Source: Kalmanozyma brasiliensis GHG001 | Lineage: Eukaryota; Basidiomycota; Ustilaginomycetes; Ustilaginales | Assembly: GCF_000497045.1 (NCBI RefSeq) | Contig: NW_015961948.1 | Coordinates: 1,605,878 to 1,669,877 of the forward strand | Direction: 5' to 3' | DNA length: 64,000 nucleotides | In this document: one piece after another, positions 10,257 through 19,973 of the stretch | Layout: every line of letters starts with the position of its first letter | Position numbering within the stretch: the stretch's first letter is position 1 | The notes under the pieces: generated by a model | Databases searched by the model: none | What the model was told of the DNA's origin: nothing | Seen by the model: only the letters and a program-made list of their open reading frames with translations | Program-made: the position numbers and the translations under genes

Positions 10257-11469
10257 TTATCGGCGGCCGGCACCGGGGACGTGACGGCCACGTCGCTCGG
10301 GAGCCTGGTAGGCAGTGACGGGGGCGGTGACGGTGACGGGGAGGCTGTCGAAACCGAACGAGCGGAGCATGTCCTTGGTGTCGGGGTCAACCTCGAGGCT
10401 GCCGGGAGCCGAGGTGTCGAGAGCAGAGACCTCGGGAACGTACTGGTCCTTGCGCTCACGCTCCTCCTCCTGCAGCTTGAACGAAATGCCGCGGACGGGA
10501 CCACGCTGGATACGCTTCATGAGGTGGGTGGTGAAACCAGCGATCTTGTTGCGCAGACGCTTGGAGGGGATGATGGCGACCTCATCGATGACGCGCTTGT
10601 TCTGGTGGAAGTCGACGTTCGAGAGACGGGGGTAGTACTTCTCGATGAGCACGCGCGAGGCACGCTTGGTAGTCTTGGTGCGAACACGACCCTACGATGT
10701 TGGAAAGTGGTGTCAAGGTGCGATCAAGCGAGAAGAAACAAGTCAGCAATCTGTTGGACGGAGTACCACGCATACGAGCAGCAGCATGACTGGTGGAATG
10801 ACGACGACGGGCGCGATAACAGCAGCGCAATGATGTGGTGGAAGTTTGGTTGAGTTGAAAGATGAGCAGCTGGCAGATGGTCGGACTCTGCTTGTTGTCG
10901 GCCTAGAATGCTTTCTAGGATCGTAGGTCTTGAGCCATGCTCTGAATAGCATCGGGCTGCGGGATTGATACGTAAGCCTACACGATCGACGCATTTGTCG
11001 ATATTGGAGGACAGAAGTATGGGTCGAGCAGCCGAAGGTCGATGGTGTCGCTTCCGTCGGCGTGGTGTGCGGATGTGCTGATACCATCTCGTGACGGCCA
11101 TCGTCAAGGATGCCGATCGTTACGACGTTTCGCGTAGACCTGGTCCCTGACCTTGGTGAAGACCATGCCAATCGAGACCACATTCGACAAGTCGGTGCAC
11201 CTCCTTGCCCTAACTTTCCATCATCATCCTTCTACCAAATGCTGTGGTCCCACCTATTATTGCTGGTGCGTCTTCGAACGTCTCTTCCTGCGATGCTGTT
11301 CTCCGCCTTCTACTGGTGTTCGCAATGCATACGTGTCTGTGTCTGTGTCGATCTGTTTGTGCTGGTGTGTAATCTGCGATATTGCATCTCCTGTGTTTCT
11401 ACTGCTGCTGCTATCGTTCCATGCGTCGTATGTGTCGTGTGCTGCTGCTTTGGTGTTGATGCTTACCAT
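10257..11469 (-). CDS. RPS17: 40S ribosomal protein eS17
   Basis: It is a small-subunit ribosomal protein of the 40S head/beak region. Exon 2 (10257-10691) encodes [31 protein letters not shown] and the invariant [21 protein letters not shown]; the 145-aa product matches the family length. Exon 1 appears to be the start codon alone: ATG at 11469-11467 followed directly by GTAAGC, with a 775-nt phase-0 intron ending in TAG at 10692. The nearer ATG at 11168-11166 is followed by GTCTTC, a poor donor, so I prefer the distal one. It lies head-to-head with uS8, and the long 5' intron suggests intronic regulatory sequence. The body of the protein is certain, exon 1 less so. Confidence 0.9.
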
Positions 11470-12725
11470 GTTGGATGATTCTTGACGTTAGAGTAAGGTG
11501 ACGGTAAAGTGTGATCGTGAGGGAGAGGAAGACGATGACGAGCAGAGTCGCTTTGGCACACTCACTGGCTCACAGGCTGGAAGCACAGTCTGTCTGAACG
11601 TGTCGAGGTCTCGCCGGCTGCTGCTCAGTCTCGCCTTGACCTGGCTTCGAGGGCGAGACGCTGTCAACGGCTGAGGTGTGAGGCACCAGAGCCAGGCACG
11701 AGTCTTTCTGCCCTTTCTGATATTTAAAAAGCTCGGCCGAGGCAGCAACGTGACTCTGTCGAGTTGAATCGAATTGCCTCGTCCATATTCGAAATTGGCC
11801 TGAAATCTGACGTGGACAATTTTGAATCTGTGCTGCGTTGCTGCCTTGTTTTTGGCTCTTTCGCTGAGAAGACAAAGAACAGGCAGCAGACAGCGATGGG
11901 GTTCCGACGAGACGGCGACTTGAGAAGATTGCAAGTCAACGTCCTGCCAGCCAAGGCCACGCAGAACTCAAGGCAGCAGGCTGGCAGTCTGGGAACCTTG
12001 GACGATGGTGACATTGAAGGCATGTGCTCGGCTGCGCGTTTGAGGTTCGAGGGTGGTGCTTGTCGTTGTCGCTATCCGCTTCTTCTTTACTCTTGTCTTC
12101 CATCAATCGGTCCTCTATCCAGCACCTCTTCAAGGTTAGTAACAGTAACCACAGGCGTTCCAACGACGACACGACCGACCGACACACCCTGGGATCTACA
12201 TCAGCAGTCTTCGTGGCCCCGACATACCACCGTTCTACACAGCATGACCTCGACTACAGCAGCAAGGACAGCAATGGCAGCCTCGACATGCTGTCTTGAC
12301 ACAGGATGAGCACCAATCATCGGCGCTCTCTATATTGAATTGCATCCTTCATCAGCCTACACTCGACCCTTGGCACCTCTGCACCACACGAGCATGGACC
12401 TGTATTTGGCTGGTTTGAAAGCAGCCGACAACGCCCTGAAAGCTCTCGGTGAAGACCACGGAATGTCGAACAGCATGCTCCGCAGCTCAGCAACATACTC
12501 AGCTTTGACAACGACACTTCAGTGCATCGGCTAGTGCACCCTCTGTCGTCGACTTGTACCTCGCCAGATCCGTCTTTTGGCAACCCATCGTGTCCCTTTG
12601 TCGGTCGGCTCGTCCCGGGAACGTCATCAGTAGTCACGACTGGCGCAGAACAGGTCCAACTAACAACCACATCTCTGTCGACACTCTCACCTGTACCTGC
12701 CCAGTAGATCACATAATCGCCCATC
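11470..12725. promoter_or_regulatory. Divergent promoter region of eS17 and uS8
   Basis: This 1,256-bp region lies between divergent ribosomal-protein start codons. It contains the perfect 10-bp palindrome CTCGGCCGAG (11732-11741), preceded by TTTAAAAAG; the 11-mer AGCTCGGCCGA also occurs in the eL42/eL14 intergenic region. Pyrimidine-rich leader sequence precedes the uS8 ATG. No ORF here looks coding. Confidence 0.5.
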
Positions 12726-13689
12726 ATGGTTCGCATTTCCGTTCTCGTAAGTTTCTCTTCGCAATTCACTCGTCATTAGCATTCCTGCAAGAACTCTCGC
12801 TGACGTTTTGTTCATCTTTCGATTCCGTCCACAGAACGACGCCCTCAACAGCATTGTCAACGCCGAGCGCAAGGGTAAGCGCCAGGTGCTTGTCCGACCT
12901 TCGTCCAAGGTCGTCATCAAGTTCCTCTCGGTCATGCAGAAGCACGGTAAGTTTCTTATCATCACCGGCACAGCAAAGCACAGCATCCATTCGCATCATC
13001 CACGCCGTACACCAAAGGTCACCGTGGCAACACAAAGAACATCACACACAACATCGCCTAGGTTGTAGCAATCTGGACGACATCAGTTCGGGACGGTGCA
13101 GATTGGACAAGTGCTTGGACGACAGGACGTGTAAAGGACAACACCCCGGAGTTATAACTAATGGGCAACTGGCTTGTAGCTCTCGAGCTGCACATACCAG
13201 CGTTCATCTTTAAGGCTCCGGAAGAGCAAAGCTGCAATTGCTATGCTTACCGCGTGGAAGGGCAACCATTCGACCTCATCTGCGCAAATTTTCAGCGTGC
13301 TACATCCTCCCATTTCTCCCCTTCTCTTCCCCACCTTCACGATGCTTGCTTTGCTGTGCCGCGATGTCGCACCATGATCTCGGAGCAAGAGCACTGACTG
13401 TTTACGTTGCATTTGTTCCAACGCAATAGGCTACATCGGCGAGTTCGAGGAGGTCGACGACCACCGATCCGGCAAGGTTGTCATCCAGCTCAACGGCCGT
13501 ATCAACAAGTGCGGTGTCATCTCGCCCCGCTTCAACGTGCAGCTCGGTCAGATCGAGAACTGGGTGCAGCAGCTCCTGCCCGCCCGTTCGTTCGGTTACG
13601 TCGTGCTCACCACCTCGGCCGGTATCATGGACCACGAGGAGGCCCGTCGCAAGCACGTTGCCGGCAAGATCCTCGGCTTCTTCTACTAA
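12726..13689 (+). CDS. RPS22: 40S ribosomal protein uS8 (S22/S15a)
   Basis: It is a universal small-subunit protein that binds the central domain of 18S rRNA. Exons: 12726-12746 (MVRISVL), 12835-12946 ([25 protein letters not shown]... ending at KH) and 13430-13689 ([16 protein letters not shown] through AGKILGFFY). Donors are GTAAGT and acceptors CAG and TAG; phases 0 and 1 join exactly. The 130-aa product equals the family length. The second intron is long (483 nt) for this genome and could carry an intronic RNA, though I could not identify box motifs. Confidence 0.97.
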
Positions 13690-14054
13690 GCGTCTCACCC
13701 TCCTCTCCAAACCAAAAAAGATTCCGTGTCCCACCCATGCTTGGGTTGAGACACGAAGAGAACCGTCACCATTTTATCCTCCCCCTGTGCTGAGCTTCTG
13801 TTCAGCCCCAGCGTCGTACTCCCCCATCCCGAAGCGGGAACGAGGGCCTTGTCCAATAGACAGCGGTCGCTCGTAAGGGATCCAGGAAACGGCGCTGGTC
13901 TTCACACATATCGCCCCGACCGTCATTGTACAATACTGTCGATCTTCCTACCTCATGCATCATATCAAATGGCATTCAAACCACATCAACTCTCTCAGTG
14001 TGAAGGTGACAGCGGGCAACGCATTTGAGGCTAGAATCGGCATGCAGGATCGGC
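13690..14054. other. Intergenic region uS8 3' UTR / GH8 5' region
   Basis: This 365-bp spacer lies between two genes on the same strand. It holds the uS8 3' UTR and the upstream region of the GH8 gene. I see no ORF or RNA gene in it. Confidence 0.5.
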
Positions 14055-15347
14055 ATGCAGTCCATGCATGAGAGGGACCGGGAAAGCGGAGCCGGCGGGA
14101 GCGTGGCTGTGCGTCAAACAAAGCTTACTCTTGGACAGCGTGTGGAACCAACACTTTATGAACTCTTTGCCGAGAGCAACACTTTCAGGAGAGACCACCC
14201 TTACGCCCTCCCTCGCGCCTCTTTCCCATCTCGCCAGCCTCATCGGAGCCCTCTCCCCAATATGGAGGCCAAGTACGTCCAGTGGCGCGCAACATACCTG
14301 CGCAGCTCGCCCGCCGGCCTGTTCTGCTTCTACAACGGCAAAGGGGAGCATGGGGACGCGCTGACCTGCTCCGAGGCGCACGGGTATGCGATGCTCATCG
14401 CGGTCCTCCATCGCAATCGCGCGGACTTTGATGGTCTCTTTTCGTTCTTCCTTGCCTTTCGCAACGGGAACGGGTTGATGAAGTGGCAGATTCGATCTCC
14501 GGATCCGCCCACCGCCGTGACGCAGCTATACGTCGACGAGGACGGCTCGACCTCTGCTACCGACGGTGATATCGATATTGCCTCGTCGCTCTATCTTGCC
14601 ACTCGGGTGTTTGGCGAGGAGGATGGACGGTATCGTGCCGAAGCGGATGCGTTGACCAGCGCGATACTGAGGTATACCATTCATCCGGAGCTTGGGACGC
14701 CCTTGTTGGGCGATTGGGCCAATCGCGATTCGTCCGACGGAATCAAGCTCTACGACGCGACCCGAACCTCTGACTTCATTCTGTCCGCCTTCGCACTCTT
14801 CGCCCGCTACCATCGGGATCCTGCCGAACGCCAACGATGGGAGTGGGTGCTGGAGAGGACAAAGCACGTCGCCCTCTCCTGTGCTGGTCCGACAGGGTTT
14901 CTCCCTGACTTCCTCCAGTGGGATGGCGCAAAGTGGTGTTCAACAAAAAAGAAGCTCCTCGAGTCAGACAGGGACGGCGCGCTCAACTGGAACGCCTGCC
15001 GTACACCGTGGCGCCTCGCTCACTACCTCGCCGTCACAGGCGACACGACCATCCTTCCCATGCTCCAGCACGCCCATCACACAGTTAGGTCGGAGAAGGC
15101 GTTCAAATTCCCAAACATCCCAGCAGGCGTACAAATCCACGGACACGTCAAGGCATTGGAGGACTACTCGGATAAGGCGTTCATCGCGCCCGTGGGGTAC
15201 TTATGCTATGTTTTGCGCGACGCGGAGGGCCAGATGCAGTGCGTCAGGGCGCTCGAGGATGAAGCGGAGGGTTATTTTGGGGATACGATCGATCTGCTCA
15301 TCGCTGAACAGGCGAGTCATGCGCACGAGTGGTTCTCAGGGCCATGA
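14055..15347 (+). CDS. Glycoside hydrolase family 8 protein
   Basis: GH8 enzymes are inverting glycosidases (endoglucanase, chitosanase, xylanase, licheninase) known mainly from bacteria. The general-acid region SEAHGYAM (Glu107 from this start) corresponds to the family SE-x-x-GYGM motif. ATDGDIDIASSLYLATRVF (D170, D172) fits the GH8 signature with one mismatch. Further family-like segments are DWANRD, WNACRTPWR and the Tyr/Trp-rich toroid helices. The frame has ATGs at 14055 and 14262; the domain proper starts near the second (MEAKYVQWRATYL), so the first ~69 residues may be non-coding. No signal peptide is visible from either start, odd for a polysaccharide hydrolase. It converges on SerRS. 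Substrate cannot be told from the sequence; family call firm, horizontal origin only inferred. Confidence 0.85.
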   Translation: MQSMHERDRESGAGGSVAVRQTKLTLGQRVEPTLYELFAESNTFRRDHPYALPRASFPSRQPHRSPLPNMEAKYVQWRATYLRSSPAGLFCFYNGKGEHGDALTCSEAHGYAMLIAVLHRNRADFDGLFSFFLAFRNGNGLMKWQIRSPDPPTAVTQLYVDEDGSTSATDGDIDIASSLYLATRVFGEEDGRYRAEADALTSAILRYTIHPELGTPLLGDWANRDSSDGIKLYDATRTSDFILSAFALFARYHRDPAERQRWEWVLERTKHVALSCAGPTGFLPDFLQWDGAKWCSTKKKLLESDRDGALNWNACRTPWRLAHYLAVTGDTTILPMLQHAHHTVRSEKAFKFPNIPAGVQIHGHVKALEDYSDKAFIAPVGYLCYVLRDAEGQMQCVRALEDEAEGYFGDTIDLLIAEQASHAHEWFSGP

Positions 15348-15486
15348 CCAGCTTCCGCATCAATCCCTTTCTTCTCATCATCGCATTTCTAACGCACATC
15401 AATGAACCTGGCTCTGAATCTGCGATGTGATGCCTACAAGGCCCAATGATGAGATTGCAAAGACTGTAGAAAGAACGGACAGATGT

Positions 15487-16845
15487 CTACTTCTTCTTCT
15501 GGCTGGTGGTGTTCTTCGGCAACTCCCTGACGTAGGGCAAGAAATCCCTTCCTTGCATGTACGGCTGGAGCACAGGAGGGATCTTCAACCCGTCCTCGGT
15601 CTGCCAGTTCTCCACGACACAGCAGAGCGCCCTCTCGGTGGCACACAGCGTTCCGTTCAACATGTGCACGAAAGTCTGCTTGGTGTCGCCAGGCTTCTTG
15701 AATCCGCACCTGACATCCAGGCGTCTCGACTGATAGTCGGTGCAGTTGGAGCAGGAAACGAGCTCCTTGTACTCGCCCTGGAAGGGGAACCATGCTTCCA
15801 AATCGTACTTGGCCGCGGCGGCGTTGTTGAGGGCGCCCGAGACGATGGCCACGACGTGGTAGGGCAGCTGGAGCGACTGGTAGAACTCTTCCGAGTTGGC
15901 GAGCATCTGGTCGAGCATCTCCCAGGACGAGGCCGGGTCGGTGATGCAGAACTGTTCAACTTTTTCGAATTGGTGGACGCGGAAGATGCCCCAGGTGTCC
16001 TTGCCGTGCGAGCCGGCCTCTTTGCGGAAGCAGGTCGAGTAGCCGGCGTAGCGGATGGGCAACTGCTTGGCAGGCTCGGTGAAGACTTCGTCAGAGTGCA
16101 GCGCAGAGATGGGCTGCTCCGAAGTGGCAATGAGGTACTTGTCGTCTTCGTCGCCGGTGACCTTGTAGAGCTCCTCGTCGAACTGGTCCAGCTGCGCCGT
16201 CTTGGCCATGACCTCCTTGCGCATCATGAAAGGGGTCATGATCTTCTTGTAGTTCTTCTTGCGCAGGAAGTCGAGACCGTAGTTGATGAGCGCCTGGTTG
16301 AGATCCACGCCGTCTCCGGTGAGGAAGAAGCCGCGGTGGCCGGAGATCTTGGTGCCGCGCTCAGTGTCGAACAGCTCCAGACGGTACATGACTTCGTGGT
16401 GGCTGAGGATGCCCTCCTTCTTCTCGACCTGCGCGTTGGGTCCGTCCGGGTGCCACTTGCGCAGCTCAGCATTGTCATCCTCCGTGTTGCTGATGGGCAC
16501 CTTGTCGCCCACAATGTTGCCGATCTGCATCGCCTTGGTCTTCATCTCCTGCTCCGCGGCCACGACGGTGGGCTTGAGGTCGTTGACCTTGGCGTCGAGC
16601 TCCTTCTTCTTGGCCATCTGCTCGTCAGCGTTCTCCTTGGCCTTGCGCAGTTTTGTGATCTCGGCCTGGACGGCGTTGACATCTCGACGGGCCACATCGA
16701 GGTCCTTCTGCAACGAGACCCAGTTCTTGTAGAGAGCGAGCACCTCGTCGACGAGCTCTTCGGGGGCATTGCGCTTCTTTTGGGAGTCCTTGACGAGCTG
16801 CGGGTTGCCGCCCTTGTCGGGCTGTAGGAGGAGGAGATCGATCAT
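15487..16845 (-). CDS. SES1: Cytosolic seryl-tRNA synthetase (452 aa)
   Basis: It charges tRNA-Ser (and tRNA-Sec where present) in the cytosol. The N-terminal ~110 residues are the antiparallel coiled-coil tRNA-binding arm (ALYKNWVSLQKDLDVARRDVNAVQAE...). The class II core has motif 2 (CFRKEAGSHGKDTWGIFRVHQF) and motif 3 (LNGTLCATERALCCVVEN). The start MIDLLLLQPDKGG at 16845 matches the usual eukaryotic N terminus. A further in-frame extension exists upstream but does not resemble the family. The C terminus ends in a basic TTSQKKK tail typical of the eukaryotic cytosolic form. It is intron-free and divergent from ZUO1. Confidence 0.97.
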   Translation of the reverse strand: MIDLLLLQPDKGGNPQLVKDSQKKRNAPEELVDEVLALYKNWVSLQKDLDVARRDVNAVQAEITKLRKAKENADEQMAKKKELDAKVNDLKPTVVAAEQEMKTKAMQIGNIVGDKVPISNTEDDNAELRKWHPDGPNAQVEKKEGILSHHEVMYRLELFDTERGTKISGHRGFFLTGDGVDLNQALINYGLDFLRKKNYKKIMTPFMMRKEVMAKTAQLDQFDEELYKVTGDEDDKYLIATSEQPISALHSDEVFTEPAKQLPIRYAGYSTCFRKEAGSHGKDTWGIFRVHQFEKVEQFCITDPASSWEMLDQMLANSEEFYQSLQLPYHVVAIVSGALNNAAAAKYDLEAWFPFQGEYKELVSCSNCTDYQSRRLDVRCGFKKPGDTKQTFVHMLNGTLCATERALCCVVENWQTEDGLKIPPVLQPYMQGRDFLPYVRELPKNTTSQKKK

Positions 16846-17225
16846 GTTGTATAGAGGAGGAGCGGTGATGGTGTGGTCGTCGAAGAGGGAAGTGTTGGTT
16901 TCTCTCTCGAAAGTCAAAATCTGAGTAGGGTGAGCGCAGCAGGGTTGACTGATTCGCTTTCTCAGGTGTCCAAGCGCAGCTCTAAAGTTCTTCTTGCCCA
17001 ACTCGCGAGGCAGGCCATTCTGACAGCTCTAACTCTAACACCTCTGGATATTTTCAAGGAAATTTGTGCCACTTTGGAAGAAAAATCTCAACTGAAAGTT
17101 CGAGGCTGACCAGCAGCACAACGCGCGAGCCTGCTGTGGAACTGTGGCCCAACTCATGGTGATCACCAGTTTCTCTCATTCTAAGCTCACCACCATCACC
17201 TAGTCGACAGTCATCGTCATCCAAC
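16846..17225. promoter_or_regulatory. Divergent promoter region SerRS / zuotin
   Basis: This 380-bp region separates two divergent translation-related genes. The zuotin side has a pyrimidine/CACCATC-rich leader before ATG 17226. No TATA box is obvious. The regulatory assignment rests on arrangement. Confidence 0.5.
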
Positions 17226-18587
17226 ATGTCTGTCTTCATCGACCTTCCCCACGAGCTCTCGGCTCCGGCTTCCGGCTTCAAGCCCGGCCAGTCGTCCGCC
17301 TCGGTCCTCTCGGCCCCCAAGACCCACGTTCTTCAGCCCGTCGGTCCCGCTTTCCTCGCCTACAAGCGTCGTCAGCTCAACAACCTCACCTTCGCCGAGG
17401 ACGACAAGATCATTGGCGACTCGCTCGCTGCCGCTGCCGCCGCTGCTGCTGCCAACGGTGACGACGATGCCGGTGTCGGTGACGAGGACGAGTCTGACGA
17501 GCTCCTCGCTCGCGACCCCAAGGAGTGGAAGACCCAGGACCACTACGCCGTCCTCGGTCTCTCCGCCCTTCGCTGGAAGGCCACTCAGGAGCAGATCAAG
17601 ATCGCTCACCGCAAGAAGGTGCTCAAGCACCACCCGGACAAGAAGGCCGGCTCCTCCGGTCTCACCTCGGACGACTCGTTCTTCAAGTGCATTGCCAAGG
17701 CGCACGAGGTGCTGAGCCACCCTGAGCGTCGTCGTCAGTTCGACTCGGTCGACGAGTCCATCGATGACGAGGCTGTTCCTTCTGGCAAGGAGCCCGCTGA
17801 CAAGTTCTACGCTCTCTGGGGTCCCGTGTTCGAGCGCGAGTCCCGCTTCTCGGAGCCCAAGAAGGGCGCCGTCCCCCAACTCGGCGATGCCAACTCGACC
17901 CGCGACGAGGTCAACGAGTTCTACGACTTCTGGTACAACTTTGACTCGTGGCGCTCGTTCGAGTACCTCGACAAGGAGATCAACGAGGGCTCGGATAACC
18001 GTGACGACAAGCGATACACCGAGAAGAAGAACCGCAACGAGCGTGCTCGCAGAAAGAAGGAGGACAACGCCCGTCTTCGCAACCTGGTCGACAAGGCCCT
18101 TTCCGTCGACCCGCGAATCAAGCAATTCAAGGCGGACGACAAGGCTGCTCGTGAGGCCAAGAAGAACAAGGGTCGCCCCAACGGTGCTGCCGCCGTCGAC
18201 CCGCGCAAGGCCGCCGAGGACAAGAAGAAGGCCGAAGAAGAGGCCAAGCGCAAAGCCGAGGAGGAGGCCAAAGCCGCCGAAGCGGAGAAGGCCAACAAGG
18301 CCGATGCCAAGAAGGCCAAGGAAGCTGCTAGGAAGGCTATCAAGAAGGAGAAGAAGGCCCTGAACAAGTTGATTACAGACAACAACTACTTCCAGTCCGC
18401 CGCTCCTACTCCCCAGGTCATCGAGGCCCAGTTGAACGAGCTCGATGCGCTTTGCGACAAGCTCGAGGCGGCTAAGCTCGGAGAGTACAGGAAGAAGGCC
18501 GAGGCTGCTAGCGGCGCTGATGCTGTCAAGGCCGAGTTCGTCGGTGCTGCCATGGCCGCCGGGATCGAGACTTCTGCCTTCGCTTGA
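17226..18587 (+). CDS. ZUO1: Zuotin, ribosome-associated J-domain co-chaperone (453 aa)
   Basis: With an atypical Hsp70 (Ssz1) it forms the ribosome-associated complex that stimulates Ssb at the polypeptide exit tunnel. Visible features: N-terminal segment with VGPAFLAYKRR (~39-49), an Ala/acidic insert (~66-95), a J domain at ~104-175 with the HPD triad at 136-138, the zuotin homology segment (FYALWGPVFERESRFSE... FYDFWYNFDSWRSFEYLD), then a highly charged Lys/Ala/Glu helix (~315-400), the ribosomal-RNA-binding and middle region, and a short C-terminal helical bundle. Metazoan DNAJC2 has SANT domains at the end; this protein lacks them, as in yeasts. Single exon. Confidence 0.95.
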   Translation: MSVFIDLPHELSAPASGFKPGQSSASVLSAPKTHVLQPVGPAFLAYKRRQLNNLTFAEDDKIIGDSLAAAAAAAAANGDDDAGVGDEDESDELLARDPKEWKTQDHYAVLGLSALRWKATQEQIKIAHRKKVLKHHPDKKAGSSGLTSDDSFFKCIAKAHEVLSHPERRRQFDSVDESIDDEAVPSGKEPADKFYALWGPVFERESRFSEPKKGAVPQLGDANSTRDEVNEFYDFWYNFDSWRSFEYLDKEINEGSDNRDDKRYTEKKNRNERARRKKEDNARLRNLVDKALSVDPRIKQFKADDKAAREAKKNKGRPNGAAAVDPRKAAEDKKKAEEEAKRKAEEEAKAAEAEKANKADAKKAKEAARKAIKKEKKALNKLITDNNYFQSAAPTPQVIEAQLNELDALCDKLEAAKLGEYRKKAEAASGADAVKAEFVGAAMAAGIETSAFA

Positions 18588-19054
18588 TTGATCGATGCCG
18601 ACGATCCGGTTGTCATAGATGCTCTCATGCAGTTCTGCAATTCATAGATCTCCACCTTTGCTTTCAATACCTTGCCTTGTGGGATCAATCTGCGCACCGT
18701 CTCAACGTGAATACTCAGTGACCGACAAGTCACACTGCGAGATCGAGAGAAGATGCTTGTTTTGCGTGTGTGTATGAGAGAAGGGGCTACAGACTGATCC
18801 GCCGACTCCTATGTGGTGGTGATGATGCGCCTATGAAGCAGCATCAAGGTGTGAAAAAGTACAGCGTCGACGAGTGGTACGACGATTTTGCGAGAGTGTA
18901 GAAGACGCTCTCGTATGATAAAAGATGGTGAATCGAGCAAGAATACGCCGTCGCCTTGGATCCATGACGAATGCATTGTCCCAAGTCGGCAGCGTCCGCG
19001 TACCCAATCCAGCCAAGGAAACAGAAACGGAAAGTCGGAGAAGCAACGACACGC
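18588..19054. other. Convergent intergenic region zuotin / eL42
   Basis: This 467-bp region between two stop codons presumably holds both 3' UTRs. No gene is supported. Confidence 0.55.
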
Positions 19055-19973
19055 TTAGAAGACCAGAGCGGCGTTCTTCTGCTTCTTGTCACCACCGAGC
19101 TCGAAGTGCTTGCATCGCTTGAGGGCAACGTGCGATCGGTACTTGCACTGGGTGCACTCGAGACGGAGAACGACCTTCTTGGTAGTCTTGGCCTTCTTGT
19201 GGAAGACGGGCTTGGTCTGACCACCGTAACCCTTCTGCTTCCTGTCGTAACGACGCTTACCCTGAGCGTACAGCGAAGCCTTACCAGTCTTGTACTGGGT
19301 GATCTTGTGGGGGCTGTCGAGTTGGTATTGATGAAGGGAATAAGGTCAGTCACTTGTTGATTGGGAGAAAGGCCATGCAGCATTCCAATGGCGACTTTGG
19401 CGGCAGATGCAGAGCATTGAGATCCGAGAGCAGCTTGCTTCGCCTGCGTTATGCCTGTTCCACCAACGTTCCTGTCCATCTTCAAATCATGATGCCGTGG
19501 CCATTACTCTGATGCCCACTCCGGAAACGTCTGTTGCATTGTGTCGAAGTTCCTCCTTTGACGTTCGTCGAATCAAAGGACGATGTCGAAAGTGCCCTGA
19601 GGTGCATTTCTGTTTGTTGCCGGCTTGCAATTGCAAAGCTCCGTCTGTCAATCCCAGCCCCGTGCCTGTGCTGTCTTCTCGAGCTCGATGCTGCAGACTG
19701 CTTCGCTTTTGCCCAGTACCTTGGAGCTGATGTCCAGTCCCGAGTGCAGCCATGACCCACCCCTTGCTTCCATGTCCGTACCATTCTGATCCTCCGACGA
19801 ACAAATATTCGGTCTGCTGCTGTTTGCTCCTCGATTGCTTTCGCGTTCTCCCCTCTTGCTTCTGGGCCAAGTGTCGTTGGATGCTGATGCTGATGGTCGA
19901 GTGATACTCACGTGTGCTTCTTGCAGGGCTTGCCCTTGCAGTAAGTCCTGCGCGTCTTGGGAACGTTGACCAT
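19055..19973 (-). CDS. RPL44: 60S ribosomal protein eL42 (L44/L36a)
   Basis: It is a large-subunit protein near the E site, with a zinc ribbon. Exon 1 (19912-19973) encodes [20 protein letters not shown] plus two bases. Exon 2 (19055-19313) continues [27 protein letters not shown] to [13 protein letters not shown]. The intron is 598 nt with GTGAGT donor and CAG acceptor. The 106-aa product is exactly the family length. Zinc-ligand cysteines are C12, C17 and the later LECTQC and KRC. Residue 56 is Pro ([11 protein letters not shown]), the form linked in other fungi to cycloheximide sensitivity; Gln here gives resistance. Head-to-head with eL14. Confidence 0.97.

Noticed and set aside
11166..11168. 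Alternative start codon for eS17
   Set aside because: It is followed by GTCTTC, a poor donor; the ATG at 11467-11469 has GTAAGC.
12947..13429. Possible snoRNA in the long uS8 intron
   Set aside because: No convincing C/D or H-ACA box arrangement was found by eye.
15427..16827. 466-codon plus-strand frame opposite seryl-tRNA synthetase
   Set aside because: Mirror of the minus-strand gene: GC-rich third positions on one strand leave the opposite frame open. The product is Leu/Val/Asp repetitive with no domain.
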